A program made the position numbers and the translations under genes. Under the pieces are notes generated by a model that was not told where the DNA came from, ran no database searches, and worked only from the letters and a program-made list of their open reading frames with translations. This document shows positions 1 to 8,534 of a DNA stretch of 37,538 nt, one piece after another. Origin of the DNA: Candidatus Planktophila sp. (lineage in GTDB: Bacteria; Actinomycetota; Actinomycetes; Nanopelagicales; Nanopelagicaceae); contig JAIOWZ010000012.1 of the NCBI GenBank assembly GCA_021741905.1, positions 1-37,538 of the forward strand, written 5' to 3'. Position 1 is the stretch's first letter. The number at the start of each line of letters is the position of its first letter.

Positions 1-132
1 CCAACACCAACACCAACACCAACACCAACACCAACACCAACACCAACACCAACACCAACACCAACACCAACACCAACACCAACACCAACACCAACACCAA
101 CACCAACACCAACACCAACACCAACACCAACA
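1..132 (+). repeat. 22 perfect tandem copies of ccaaca (Pro-Thr linker)
   Basis: Twenty-two uninterrupted copies of the hexamer ccaaca run from the first base to position 132 and then degenerate to ccagta. In the open frame they encode alternating Pro-Thr, an extracellular linker. There are no synonymous differences, which suggests recent slippage expansion. The window starts inside the array, so the true copy number is unknown. Confidence 0.97.
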
Positions 133-1263
133 CCAGTACCTGTTGTTGATAGAGAAAAGCCTGTAATTATCAGCGGCTACACAACTCCACAGGTGCTTGA
201 GGTTTGCCAGACTGTTACACAGATGTCTGTTAGAGCAAGCGATAATGTTGGAATCTCAAATGTGAATATGCGCATTTACAATGAAAATAACGTCATTGTT
301 TATCAAACTTTTATGTATAAAACTGAAGGAACGACGCTATCTGGAACATGGGCAAATGACTGGGCGATCCCATGTTCAGCCTTGGTCGGTAAGTACCGTG
401 TTTCTGTGCAAGCTCTAGATGCAGCAGGCAATGCAACCGTATGGGGCGATATCCCGAACTTCTGGGTTTATCCATCAACAACTAGAGATATAGCAAAGCC
501 TGCCTTTGTTTCTGGCACTGTCTCAGCTGGCCCAGTTACAGTTGGTAAAACCATTCCTGAGGTACTAGTTCGCTTGACAGATGACACAGGAATTACATCT
601 GTAACCTTCAAATTGGCTGATCCATCAGGAAATATTGTCTCAACTACTTCGGCTTATAGAATTTCAGGCACCAAGACTGATGGCGTTTATCGAAATGATA
701 TTGCGACCAGAACAAGCTATCTTCCTGGTCGTTACACAGTCCATGTAGATGCTGTTGATGAATGGCAAAAGGTTTCCGGAACAATAAAAGTTGGATTCAT
801 CGACTTGATTTCGGTGCCAGTAGTTGCCCCTACGCCAACTCCTACGCCAACTCCTGCACCTACTCCTGCACCTACTCCAACTGTTGCACCAAAACCTACT
901 GATGCAGCAATGATTGTTACTCCTTACTACTCGTCATCAACATCACGCAGCAGCTTCTTGTACCCAGCTACAGCCGTGACTCTGAGACCCAACAGAAGTT
1001 ATCTATTCCTAGCTTCTACCTTGTTTGCAAGTGGCCAGAACTCAGGATTGAGATCTTTGGGTCATCTTCTAGAGGTAACCACAACCACTCCTACAGTTTG
1101 TTCCGTATCAGGCGTTACGACTTGGGATCGAACTGGTGGTATCTACACAAGAGCCAATGTGAATGCACTCACTGTTGGAACATGCTCTGTAACATGGAAG
1201 TTCCTCGGATTCCCTGGACGTGCCCCAACATCGACCACGATGAACCTTAGAGTTTCTGGGTAA
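1..1263 (+). CDS. Secreted PT-linker protein with Ig-like domains (5'-truncated)
   Basis: The frame is open from base 1, so the gene is truncated at its 5' end; 420 residues are visible. It begins with a 44-residue Pro-Thr run. Two Ig/cadherin-like beta-sandwich modules follow, at roughly residues 50-155 (phrases such as VRASDNVGISNV and VQALDAAGNATVWG) and 157-268 (VRLTDDTGITSV, VHVDAVDEWQKV). A second Pro/Thr/Ala linker lies near 275-300, then a C-terminal beta-rich domain with a Cys pair (TVCSVSG, GTCSVTW). DNG-type phrases of this kind are typical of bacterial surface Ig-like repeats. The signal peptide would lie outside the window. The function is probably surface display or adhesion, but no catalytic motif is visible. 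It is the first of five consecutive + strand secreted-protein genes. Confidence 0.85.
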   Translation, partial: PTPTPTPTPTPTPTPTPTPTPTPTPTPTPTPTPTPTPTPTPTPTPVPVVDREKPVIISGYTTPQVLEVCQTVTQMSVRASDNVGISNVNMRIYNENNVIVYQTFMYKTEGTTLSGTWANDWAIPCSALVGKYRVSVQALDAAGNATVWGDIPNFWVYPSTTRDIAKPAFVSGTVSAGPVTVGKTIPEVLVRLTDDTGITSVTFKLADPSGNIVSTTSAYRISGTKTDGVYRNDIATRTSYLPGRYTVHVDAVDEWQKVSGTIKVGFIDLISVPVVAPTPTPTPTPAPTPAPTPTVAPKPTDAAMIVTPYYSSSTSRSSFLYPATAVTLRPNRSYLFLASTLFASGQNSGLRSLGHLLEVTTTTPTVCSVSGVTTWDRTGGIYTRANVNALTVGTCSVTWKFLGFPGRAPTSTTMNLRVSG

Positions 1264-1281
1264 CCGAGGTAATTTCTCATC

Positions 1282-1722
1282 ATGCGTAAAGTTCTAGTGG
1301 TTCTCCTAGCAGTAACGCTGCTGGGAGTTACTCCTGTCCATGCGCTTACGAAAGCTGGCGCTAAGTGCTCAAAGGCTGGTGCTACATCAACATCTGCAGG
1401 CAAGAAATACACCTGCATTAAGAGCGGTAAGAACCTTGTGTGGAATAAGGGTGTGACAGTGAAGAAAGCAGTTGTGGCAAAAAAGGCGGTATGCCCATCT
1501 AAGTCTTCTCAGGATATAGATCCTGGTATCACCCAATTCCGCGCCGACAATCTACTCACCATGAGTGAAGCAGATGCTGAAATGTGTGCCATGGAGCTTG
1601 ATTGGCAGTTTCGGGTAGGTCAGCGTGATGATGAGATGTTTGCTGGCACACGTGATTATCGAACAGATCGTGTCACGGTTACTGTGATGAAGGGTCTTGT
1701 AACCAAAGTTTACCTGGGCTAG
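1282..1722 (+). CDS. Secreted protein with two-Cys repeat module and I78-like inhibitor domain
   Basis: The product is 146 residues with a signal peptide (about 1-21, cut after PVHA). Residues about 25-52 form a module with two Cys and the phrases TSTSAGKKYTC and KSGKNLVWNKG; the gene at 3183 carries a near-identical module at the same place. A Lys/Val-rich spacer follows. The C-terminal 60 residues (MSEADAEMCAMEL, TRDYRTDRVTVTV, LVTKVYLG) resemble the peptidase-inhibitor I78 / potato-inhibitor-I fold, whose hallmark is a T-x-DYR-x-DR strand pair. The likely role is an exported inhibitor of serine peptidases, and a subtilase is encoded two genes downstream. The family assignment rests on motif resemblance only. 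The gap to the preceding gene is 18 bp. Confidence 0.85.
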   Translation: MRKVLVVLLAVTLLGVTPVHALTKAGAKCSKAGATSTSAGKKYTCIKSGKNLVWNKGVTVKKAVVAKKAVCPSKSSQDIDPGITQFRADNLLTMSEADAEMCAMELDWQFRVGQRDDEMFAGTRDYRTDRVTVTVMKGLVTKVYLG

Positions 1723-1775
1723 AGATTGAACCTTCTTAAAACATCATCACCACTTTGAGTCAGGGTTAAGGAACT

Positions 1776-2207
1776 ATGAGCAAGAAGCTCCGCGCAATCA
1801 TTGCTATTTCATTGTGGGCTCTTATTTCACCGATAGCACAGACAAGTGTTACTGCTGCAACACCACCTTCTTACTTCAACGATTGCGGTTATCCTGAATA
1901 TAAACCTCAATCTTTGACCGAGTTCTGTGCAGATGCCGGAAATGGCGTCACGAAAATCAAGTGGAGCAGTTGGACTAGCACAAGGGCCGTGGGCACTGGT
2001 TCGTTCTATGTGAAGCTGTGCGATCCAAACTGTGCTGATGGGAAAGTTGTGTGGGCTAAGGCTAAAGTGGTTTTAAGTGGTGCGAAGTTCACACGTGGTA
2101 AGCGATATTTGATGAATGTGACGGTGTCATCGGTGAACGGTAAGCCACTGCCAGGGGAATCTAAATCAAAAACAATTAGTTGGGTAACGGATTATTGGAT
2201 GGGGTAA
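1776..2207 (+). CDS. Small secreted protein, actinobacterial type
   Basis: The product is 143 residues. An N-terminal signal peptide (about 1-28, ending SVTAA) precedes a compact domain with four Cys (NDCGYPEY, EFCADAG, KLCDPNCADG). The phrases TKIKWSSWTS, VGTGSFYV and PNCADGK resemble a widespread family of small exported actinobacterial proteins of unknown function, in which paired Cys probably form disulfides. No enzymatic motif is visible. It sits between the inhibitor-like protein and the subtilase on the same strand, with gaps of 53 and 24 bp, so co-transcription is possible. Function unknown. Confidence 0.85.
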   Translation: MSKKLRAIIAISLWALISPIAQTSVTAATPPSYFNDCGYPEYKPQSLTEFCADAGNGVTKIKWSSWTSTRAVGTGSFYVKLCDPNCADGKVVWAKAKVVLSGAKFTRGKRYLMNVTVSSVNGKPLPGESKSKTISWVTDYWMG

Positions 2208-2231
2208 GCCGCATTCAATTATCGAGCCATT

Positions 2232-3152
2232 ATGCGAAGTAAACCCTTCTTCTTAATTCTAATTGCCGTATTTACCGCTGGGGTTTTGGTGCCTGCTCAA
2301 GGCGACCCACTTCAAAAATCATTGGTCATTATCGACACAGGCTTTGATACCTCCTTACCAATTATCAAAGATGCCGTTATTTATGAAAGCTGCATCATGT
2401 TCTGGTCAGGCTGTCCAAACGGGACAAGTTTTCAAGAGGGACCTGGGGCTTCGGCTCTGCCAACAAACATTTCAAACACCTCAAATATGAGCCATGGAAC
2501 TCAAATGGCAAGCATTGCCATGAACGCTAACCCCGGGCAGAAAATAGTATTGATTCGCGTCGTCGCATATAACGCGAATGGTGACCGCATGCCTATTTCT
2601 GATAGCACTGTGGTCAAGGTTTTTAAGTGGATTGCCACTAAGCGCACAGAGCTAAACATTGGGGCGGTTGCCATGGCTCAGGGCTATCACCCAACTGCAT
2701 CTGGCAAAAACTATTGTCCAAAAAATGTCGAAATGGAAAGGATTATTCTTGATCTGAAGATAGCCAATGTGCCGGTCTTTTTGCCGACTGGGAATGCAGC
2801 AGATAAGACAAGAATCGACTGGCCGGCTTGTATTCCTGCAGCAATAGCAATTGGTGCGATTAATAGCAAAGGCCAGATAGCTGACTACTCAAACTATGAC
2901 CGCAACTTAGTCGATTTCTACACACCAGGAGATGCGCAAGCTCTCTTACCAGGAGGATCACCGTCATCTGCTGTTGGTACCTCAGTATCAACTCTTATCG
3001 CTGCAAGTTATTGGATGAATGTGGCTAGTTTGAAGCCAGAATTAACAGTGCCGGAGGTTTCTCAGCTCTTTAGAAATGCAGGCCGAATGATCTTTGATTC
3101 CAAGTTTCGATATGGCCGAGAGATGCAAATTAAAAGCTTTCAAAGAGGTTAA
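2232..3152 (+). CDS. Secreted subtilisin-like serine peptidase (S8)
   Basis: The product is 306 residues with a signal peptide at about 1-24. The S8 triad is recognisable: Asp35 in VIIDTGFD, His88 in MSHGTQMA and Ser251 in VGTSVST. The oxyanion Asn lies in LPTGNAAD near residue 187. There is almost no propeptide between the signal peptide and the first catalytic strand, so this is a compact subtilase lacking the usual I9 prodomain. It is exported and presumably degrades extracellular protein. Its neighbours include an I78-like inhibitor upstream and a second, unrelated peptidase downstream. The ATG at 2232 puts the signal peptide in the expected place. Confidence 0.9.
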   Translation: MRSKPFFLILIAVFTAGVLVPAQGDPLQKSLVIIDTGFDTSLPIIKDAVIYESCIMFWSGCPNGTSFQEGPGASALPTNISNTSNMSHGTQMASIAMNANPGQKIVLIRVVAYNANGDRMPISDSTVVKVFKWIATKRTELNIGAVAMAQGYHPTASGKNYCPKNVEMERIILDLKIANVPVFLPTGNAADKTRIDWPACIPAAIAIGAINSKGQIADYSNYDRNLVDFYTPGDAQALLPGGSPSSAVGTSVSTLIAASYWMNVASLKPELTVPEVSQLFRNAGRMIFDSKFRYGREMQIKSFQRG

Positions 3153-3182
3153 GTAATTGAATACATTGGTTAGACTTTAAGC

Positions 3183-4406
3183 ATGCGAAACAGAGTCCTA
3201 GTTCTACTCACGGTGACTCTCGTTTCACTCTCGCTGCAATCAAATGCAACGGCTGCAGTTAAACCTGGTGCAACCTGTAGCAAACTTGGTCAAACAAGCA
3301 CATCTTCAGGAATCAAGTACACATGCGTTAAATCAGGCAAGAAATTTGTGTGGAACAAGGGGATTGCCATTAAGAAATCTCTTCCAACTAGCTCTCCAAC
3401 TCCTTCACCAACTAGCTCTCCAACTCCTTCACCAACTAGCTCTCCAACTAGCTCTCCAACTCCTTCACCTACGCCCACCCCAACAATTAATCGGAAAAAT
3501 TGGGAATTCATCTATTTAAAGATTTGGGATGAGTTAGACAAGGCGCAAAATCAAGCTAGTTTTCCATTTGAATACAAATTAAGCCCAACAGTCAATCAGG
3601 AAAAAGCACGCGAAAGCATCGCCGCTTACGACAAAGCAATGAAATTGTGGATGGCTGTTCTTGATGGAGCAAAGGCAAGCCCAGTGACGTGGACCATCAT
3701 GAGCGAGAAAGATTACGCCTGGTGGAAACAGGTTTCTGAGCAGCAAGAGGGTTACTCCAGCTCTGTCTGGAATCCAGTCACAAATATGTTAGGTCATTGT
3801 CAATTAAGACCAGATATTTTCTGTGGCTACGGAACTACATATAAGTCAAATACTCCTGACTACAAATTCTTGCAGTACAACGTAATCGGATCCCAGTACA
3901 ACCAATCACCAAATGCCAATACGGTCAATCATGAGTCTGTTCACTTCTATCAACTAAGCGTCGTTCAGGGCTTCCCACAAGATTTGCCATGTTGGTATGT
4001 AGAGGGCCAAGCATCTCTCTACGGCGGTGCACTCGAATATAACCTTAATGATCAACGTAAAAGCTCGATTGCCCAACGAGATAGATTTAAGGGGATTGTT
4101 TTACAGTACCAACCCAATGCAAATTCTTACACCTCGCAGCAATGGTTAGAGGTACTGAAGAACATGTATGGCTCACATATTTCATGCAGTGGGCAACAAG
4201 ATTACTTTAAATACGCCCTTGGCATGTTTGTTTGGGAGCACCTATATGACAAATTCGGCCCTGCGGTCATGCACAAAGTTCTCTTAGATTTTAAAGCAGG
4301 CAAGATGTTTACTCACGCCTCACAAGCGCAGTTGGGCTTGAGCGTTGACCAACTCAACGAACAGCTCGCCAAACATCTTGTTCATGTCTTTGCCGACGGT
4401 AATTAA
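3183..4406 (+). CDS. Secreted gluzincin-type zinc metallopeptidase
   Basis: The product is 407 residues. It has a signal peptide (about 1-24), then the two-Cys module also seen at 1282 (TSTSSGIKYTC, KSGKKFVWNKG; about 28-62), then a Ser-Pro-Thr linker at about 66-102. The catalytic region carries an HEXXH site, His250-Glu-Ser-Val-His254, followed by Glu274 in WYVEGQASLYGG. That is the HEXXH-plus-downstream-Glu arrangement of gluzincins such as M1-type folds. Four or more Cys lie around it (GHCQL, IFCGYG, LPCWY, ISCSG). The stop overlaps the stop of the convergent dehydrogenase gene by two bases. The shared module suggests a common way of anchoring or sorting exported proteins. Confidence 0.85.
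   Translation: MRNRVLVLLTVTLVSLSLQSNATAAVKPGATCSKLGQTSTSSGIKYTCVKSGKKFVWNKGIAIKKSLPTSSPTPSPTSSPTPSPTSSPTSSPTPSPTPTPTINRKNWEFIYLKIWDELDKAQNQASFPFEYKLSPTVNQEKARESIAAYDKAMKLWMAVLDGAKASPVTWTIMSEKDYAWWKQVSEQQEGYSSSVWNPVTNMLGHCQLRPDIFCGYGTTYKSNTPDYKFLQYNVIGSQYNQSPNANTVNHESVHFYQLSVVQGFPQDLPCWYVEGQASLYGGALEYNLNDQRKSSIAQRDRFKGIVLQYQPNANSYTSQQWLEVLKNMYGSHISCSGQQDYFKYALGMFVWEHLYDKFGPAVMHKVLLDFKAGKMFTHASQAQLGLSVDQLNEQLAKHLVHVFADGN
3391..3480 (+). repeat. Ser-Pro-Thr linker repeats
   Basis: Short in-frame tandem units of the form (ct)ccaact plus agctct/ccttca encode SPTPSPTSSPT-type linkers in the metallopeptidase gene. Unlike the array at base 1, the units differ by synonymous changes, so this linker is older or less slippage-prone. 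Confidence 0.85.
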
Positions 4407-5386
4407 GGCTTTAAAACAATACGAATCGGATTGCCGACTTTATTTGCCAGCTTATCCAATGCCTGCGCAGCATCTTCTAGCGCCATTACCTCGGTAACTG
4501 AGTGAGATAAGTCCAAGTTTCCTGCTCGCGCAAATTCAATAAGTTCTTTCACATGATGTTCTTCAGAGCCGTAATGGCCCATGATTTGGGTGCGCATATA
4601 TGTAAAGGCCATGTCATTTGGAATGACAATTGGCTCGTTAGCGATGCCAACAATAACAAGGCGGCCTTGCTCACCTAATAGAGATAACGCTTGCTTTCGA
4701 ACTGGGGTAACACCTGCAAAATCAAAGGCAGCGCTTAACCCGCGATGTTTTTTCAATTCAGGATCATCGGGTGAAAATGCAAAGTGTGCCCCGCGAGCCA
4801 AAGCGTTTGCACGAGCATCTTCTCGAGGATCAATAGCAATGATTGTGCTACAACCAACTATTTTTAGTAACTGCACAGCATGGATTCCTAATCCGCCAAC
4901 ACCAAATACAGCTGCAGTTTCACCAGCCTGCATCTTGGCTGTTGAGGAAATTGCAGCCCAGGGCGTTGAAACCGCATCAGGAATAATTGCAGCCTGCTCA
5001 AAGGGCAAGGAGTCTGGGATCTTTGCTACTAAATGCGCATTAGTAACAACGTATTCAGCCCAGCCACCGTTGTAATCAAAGCCCATAGTTGTTATTTGCT
5101 GGGCAGCGTTTCGCTCACCTGCGATAACAACAACTCGGTCGCCAATCGCACTGGTTGTTACCCCATCGCCAACTTGATCGACAACACCTGCAACTTCATG
5201 GCCCAAGGTCACATGATCGCCCTCTAAATACCCAGGAGATAAAATTCCTTCTAGTAGATGCACATCTGATAAACACACACCTGCTGCTGCCACCTTGATG
5301 CGCACTTGGCCCACACCTGCCTCAGGAGTTGGAATATCAACAACCTCAAAGGTTCTTGTTGACACAGTTATTTGTCCAGCTCTCAT
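4403..5386 (-). CDS. MDR-family zinc-dependent alcohol dehydrogenase
   Basis: The product is 327 residues, a medium-chain dehydrogenase/reductase. The GroES-like N-terminal domain has catalytic-zinc ligands Cys38 (AGVCLSD) and His63-Glu64 (LGHEVAG). The Rossmann domain carries VFGVGGLG near 161-167 and an acidic residue (AIDPRED), pointing to NAD(H). The structural-zinc lobe normally present at about residues 88-105 lacks its four Cys (the stretch is AGERNAAQQITTMGF), so this is a one-zinc variant. It is the last gene of a three-gene minus-strand operon, overlapping the upstream kinase gene by an ATGA junction. It probably oxidises a secondary alcohol or hydroxyacyl intermediate; substrate not determinable from sequence. 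Confidence 0.9.
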   Translation of the reverse strand: MRAGQITVSTRTFEVVDIPTPEAGVGQVRIKVAAAGVCLSDVHLLEGILSPGYLEGDHVTLGHEVAGVVDQVGDGVTTSAIGDRVVVIAGERNAAQQITTMGFDYNGGWAEYVVTNAHLVAKIPDSLPFEQAAIIPDAVSTPWAAISSTAKMQAGETAAVFGVGGLGIHAVQLLKIVGCSTIIAIDPREDARANALARGAHFAFSPDDPELKKHRGLSAAFDFAGVTPVRKQALSLLGEQGRLVIVGIANEPIVIPNDMAFTYMRTQIMGHYGSEEHHVKELIEFARAGNLDLSHSVTEVMALEDAAQALDKLANKVGNPIRIVLKP

Positions 5387-6408
5387 GCGATCTTTCCTTC
5401 TGCTCGGTTGATCAAAGTATTAACCGCATCACCAAAGCCAGCAAAGGCTGGATTAGTTGTTTGGCCAGCCTTATAGCGAGCCCAAATCTGCTGAATAATG
5501 ACAGCTAATCGAAAGAGCCCAAAGACTTCATAGAAAGTAAAGTCATTGCACTTTCGCCCGCTTAACTCTAGATACCTAGCAACAAATTGCTCACGTGTTG
5601 GCATGCCAGGTAGGTGACTTGGTTGTCTGCGAAGGAATGCAAAGCCAGGTTCATCATCACGATCAACCCAATAGGCAAGGGCTGAACCTAAATCCATCAG
5701 AGGATCACCTACTGTTGCTAGCTCCCAATCAAGCACACCCGCAATACGTCCGTGCTCTAGATCAAACACAACATTATCAATACGCCAATCGCCATGAATG
5801 ATGCAGGAGTCAACATCTTCTGGCTTATTAGCATCTAGCCAGGCCATCACCTTTTCACCATTTGGCACATCATCAGTTAAAGCATTGCGATAACGCTTTG
5901 ACCAACCTTCAACTTGGCGAGCAACATAGCCTTGACCTTTGTTGAGTTCAGCCAAAATAGATGAATCAACGGCGTGGAGTTGAACTAATCCATTAATTAG
6001 TGAATCAGCCATCACTTCAATATCACTGGCAGTTATTTCTTGTGCGATATCTCGACGAAAGATCTGTCCGACAACTCTTTCCATGACATAGAAATCAGAG
6101 CCCATCACAGAATGGTCTTCACACAATGCAATCATCCCCGGCACTAAGGAATAGACAGGTTGTAATCTTGATTGAATTAAGAACTCACGTTTCATATCAT
6201 GGGCTGAAACAGCCTTTGTGCCAACAGGTGGTCTGCGAAGTACTAATTCACGCCCTGGGTATTTCAGTAAATAAGTCAGATTGGATGCACCGCTTCGAAA
6301 CTGCAGCACCTCGGGCAGTTCATCGATGTTGATATAGCTGCGCAGCCAGGCATGCATGGCTGCAACATCAAAGCGATCCTCCTCGCGGACCGCGGTTACA
6401 TCACTCAT
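5383..6408 (-). CDS. APH/ACAD10-11-type phosphotransferase (kinase)
   Basis: The product is 341 residues with a protein-kinase-like aminoglycoside-phosphotransferase fold. Visible are the nucleotide-loop region ([19 protein letters not shown]), the Brenner motif HGDWRIDN at 205-212 (catalytic Asp207, Asn212) and the metal-binding Asp227 in [12 protein letters not shown]. Members with this LDWE-x-ATxGDPxMDLG signature are not antibiotic kinases; they pair with acyl-CoA dehydrogenases, as in the kinase domain of mammalian ACAD10/11 and the LvaA kinase of the Pseudomonas levulinate pathway. They phosphorylate a 4-hydroxyacyl group so that phosphate can be eliminated. Here the gene has 4-bp ATGA overlaps on both sides, with acyl-CoA dehydrogenase upstream and MDR dehydrogenase downstream, which supports that role. 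Confidence 0.88.
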   Translation of the reverse strand: MSDVTAVREEDRFDVAAMHAWLRSYINIDELPEVLQFRSGASNLTYLLKYPGRELVLRRPPVGTKAVSAHDMKREFLIQSRLQPVYSLVPGMIALCEDHSVMGSDFYVMERVVGQIFRRDIAQEITASDIEVMADSLINGLVQLHAVDSSILAELNKGQGYVARQVEGWSKRYRNALTDDVPNGEKVMAWLDANKPEDVDSCIIHGDWRIDNVVFDLEHGRIAGVLDWELATVGDPLMDLGSALAYWVDRDDEPGFAFLRRQPSHLPGMPTREQFVARYLELSGRKCNDFTFYEVFGLFRLAVIIQQIWARYKAGQTTNPAFAGFGDAVNTLINRAEGKIA

Positions 6409-7625
6409 GACAAATAAGGCTTTATTTCTAAACGGGCGATGTCACGAATATGAACCTCATCTGGACCATCGACAATGCGTAATGTGCGAATACCTGCATA
6501 CAATGAAGCAAGCGGCGTATCTTGGCTCACACCTGCCCCGCCATAGCTTTGAATCGCATGATCAATAATTCGCTCTGCCATCTGGGGAACTGCCACCTTA
6601 ATTGCAGCGATCTCTTTGCGAGCACCCTTTGCACCCACAGTGTCAATCATCCAGGCAGCCTTTAAGACAAGCAGGCGTGCTTGCTCAATATCTATACGGG
6701 CCTGTGCAATCCAATCCTGAATTACACCTTGTTGTACTAACGCTTTTCCAAATGTTTCGCGCCCAATAGATCGCTTAATCATCAATGACAAGGCACGCTC
6801 TGCCATCCCAATTGCTCTCATGCAGTGATGGATGCGTCCTGGACCAAGTCGGGCTTGGGCTAAGGCAAAGCCTTCACCCTCTGGTCCCAAAAGATTTGCA
6901 ACAGGAACACGCACATTAGTAAATGACACTTCAGCATGACCATGTTGGTCCACATATCCAAAGACAGTTAAATTGCGCTCTACTTTCACGCCAGGGGTGT
7001 TCATAGGAACTAACACCATTGATTGTTGTTGATGTGCCTCAGCATCAGGATTTGTCTTTCCCATGACAATTAAGATCTGACAGCGCTCATCCATCGCACC
7101 AGTTGTCCACCACTTAGTGCCATTGATGACATAGTGATCACCATCTTTAACAATTGAGGTTCTGATGTTTCTGGCATCACTAGATGCCACATCAGGCTCA
7201 GTCATTGCAAAAGCTGATCTGATTCGACCATCTAACAACGGCTCAAGCCACATTTTCTTCTGCTCAGCTGTTGCAAACATGTCTAGTAACTCCATGTTGC
7301 CGGTATCAGGTGCTGCGCAGTTGATAGCTTCAGGTGCAAGTTCGGGGGACCAGCCAGTGATCTCAGCCAAGGTTGCATACTCTGTGACAGTTAATCCATG
7401 GTGGGGATCGTGGCTATGAGGTAAAAACAGATTCCATAAGCCTTGCGCTCTTGCCTTGGTCTTTAACTCTTCAACTATCGGCGGCAATCCATGAGGCTTT
7501 CCAGCAACTCGTAACTGCTCCCTTTGATGTTCATACACAGCCTCTGCGGGAAATACTTCCTTATCCATGAAGGCTTGCAGTTTGGCCGCATATTCGCTTG
7601 TCTTGGCGCTCAAGGTGAAGTCCAT
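6405..7625 (-). CDS. Acyl-CoA dehydrogenase (ACAD10/11-like)
   Basis: The product is 406 residues, a full-length flavin acyl-CoA dehydrogenase. The central motif [15 protein letters not shown] and the WWTTGA beta-domain are present. The C-terminal helical domain contains [32 protein letters not shown]; the Glu in GPDEVH is at the position of the usual catalytic base in this subfamily. It is the first gene of a minus-strand operon followed by the APH-like kinase (4-bp overlap). The family performs alpha,beta-dehydrogenation of acyl-CoAs, or in the kinase-linked subgroup eliminates a 4-phosphoryl group to give an enoyl-CoA. The start lies only 43 bp from the divergent SDR start, so both promoters must share this gap. 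Confidence 0.93.
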   Translation of the reverse strand: MDFTLSAKTSEYAAKLQAFMDKEVFPAEAVYEHQREQLRVAGKPHGLPPIVEELKTKARAQGLWNLFLPHSHDPHHGLTVTEYATLAEITGWSPELAPEAINCAAPDTGNMELLDMFATAEQKKMWLEPLLDGRIRSAFAMTEPDVASSDARNIRTSIVKDGDHYVINGTKWWTTGAMDERCQILIVMGKTNPDAEAHQQQSMVLVPMNTPGVKVERNLTVFGYVDQHGHAEVSFTNVRVPVANLLGPEGEGFALAQARLGPGRIHHCMRAIGMAERALSLMIKRSIGRETFGKALVQQGVIQDWIAQARIDIEQARLLVLKAAWMIDTVGAKGARKEIAAIKVAVPQMAERIIDHAIQSYGGAGVSQDTPLASLYAGIRTLRIVDGPDEVHIRDIARLEIKPYLS

Positions 7626-7668
7626 GCCTTAACCTTACGCACAGTTGCCCAATTTGAGGAGAGAGAAA

Positions 7669-8430
7669 ATGAGTGTTCTTGACCGCTTTCGTTTAGATGG
7701 AAAGGTCGCAGTGGTTACGGGGGCCTCTTCAGGTCTTGGGGTTGCCTTTGCAAAGGCTTTGGCAGAGGCAGGAGCAGATGTTGTTCTAGGAGCAAGGCGC
7801 GTTGAACGCTTGGCAGATACTGGTGCATTAGTAACTGCAGCTGGCAGAAAGTTTGCATCTCTACAAACAGATGTAACACAGCCAGAACAGTGCGATGCAC
7901 TGATTGCTCATGCCATTAAAGAGTTTGGTCGCGTGGACATCCTGGTTAACAACGCAGGTGTTGGCACAGCGGTCCCCGCCACGCATGAAACCCCAGAACA
8001 ATTTAGATCAGTGCTAGATGTCAATCTTTTCGGTGCCTATTGGATGTCACAAGCATTTGCAAAGGCCAACAAAAACGGCGGAGCAATCGTTAACATCTCC
8101 AGCATCCTTGGTATCAAGCCGCAGGGATTGCCACAAGCTGCCTATGCCTCAAGTAAAGCTGGGTTGATTGGGTTAACCAGAGACTTAGCTGCGCAGTGGA
8201 CGGGGCGCAAGAACATTAGAGTAAATGCGCTCGCACCAGGATTTTTTCCTTCTGAGATGAGTGATGAACTACCAGCAGATATGGTGAACATGATCAAGAT
8301 GTTTGCACCAGCTGGTCGCCTCGGAGATCCAGAAGAGTTAGCAGCAACTCTTATCTGGTTAGTTAGTGATGCTTCTAGTTATGTCACAGGAATTACCGTG
8401 CCAGTTGATGGTGGATTGGTTATGCCTTAA
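7669..8430 (+). CDS. Short-chain dehydrogenase/reductase
   Basis: The product is 253 residues, a classical SDR. The cofactor motif TGASSGLG is at 17-24, NNAG at 94-97, the catalytic Ser in NISSILG and YASSK (Tyr159, Lys163) follow, with the C-terminal phrase TGITVPVDGG. The ATG at 7669 was chosen because a strong purine-rich ribosome-binding site (gaggagaga) precedes it; an in-frame TTG at 7645 would add eight residues but has no site. It is divergent from the acyl-CoA dehydrogenase operon and probably oxidises or reduces a hydroxy- or keto-acyl intermediate of the same pathway. It ends 15 bp before a strong terminator. Confidence 0.92.
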   Translation: MSVLDRFRLDGKVAVVTGASSGLGVAFAKALAEAGADVVLGARRVERLADTGALVTAAGRKFASLQTDVTQPEQCDALIAHAIKEFGRVDILVNNAGVGTAVPATHETPEQFRSVLDVNLFGAYWMSQAFAKANKNGGAIVNISSILGIKPQGLPQAAYASSKAGLIGLTRDLAAQWTGRKNIRVNALAPGFFPSEMSDELPADMVNMIKMFAPAGRLGDPEELAATLIWLVSDASSYVTGITVPVDGGLVMP

Positions 8431-8444
8431 AGATTAAGTAAGAC

Positions 8445-8478
8445 AAAAGCCCCGCGGAAGTTATTCTGCGGGGCTTTT
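8445..8478. terminator. Bidirectional intrinsic terminator after the SDR (L1)
   Basis: The arms aaaagccccgc and gcggggctttt form an 11-bp perfect stem around a 12-base loop, with A and T tracts on both sides. It lies 15 bp after the SDR stop. The bases immediately after it are nearly identical to those after the terminator at 34459. Confidence 0.9.
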
Positions 8479-8480
8479 GC

Positions 8481-8530
8481 TGTGTAACTCAATTGGACCG
8501 AGAACACTGACTATGTGAGTTAAGTGTAAC
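8481..8530 (+). other. Decayed 5' tRNA half with retained anticodon-arm copy (L1)
   Basis: The stretch begins tgtgtaactc and continues through aattggaccgag, which resembles the acceptor-3'/D-arm of a tRNA (compare tgtagctc...gagc in the tRNA at 8600). It then contains acactgactatgt (8504-8516), an exact 13-base copy of 8628-8640 in the tRNA-shaped gene. No T-arm follows. It is therefore either an orphaned 5' tRNA half or a leader element mimicking the anticodon arm. Confidence 0.6.
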
Positions 8531-8534
8531 TCTC

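Noticed and set aside
1..132. Possible CRISPR-like or satellite array
   Set aside because: Pure hexamer with no spacers, in frame with a downstream protein; it is a coding Pro-Thr linker.
1143..1418. Minus-strand 91-codon frame
   Set aside because: Spans the end of one secreted-protein gene and the signal peptide of the next; composition of an antisense shadow and no ribosome site.
3290..3511. Minus-strand frame rich in Gly-Val-Gly-Glu
   Set aside because: It is the antisense of the Ser-Pro-Thr linker, so its repeats are an artefact.
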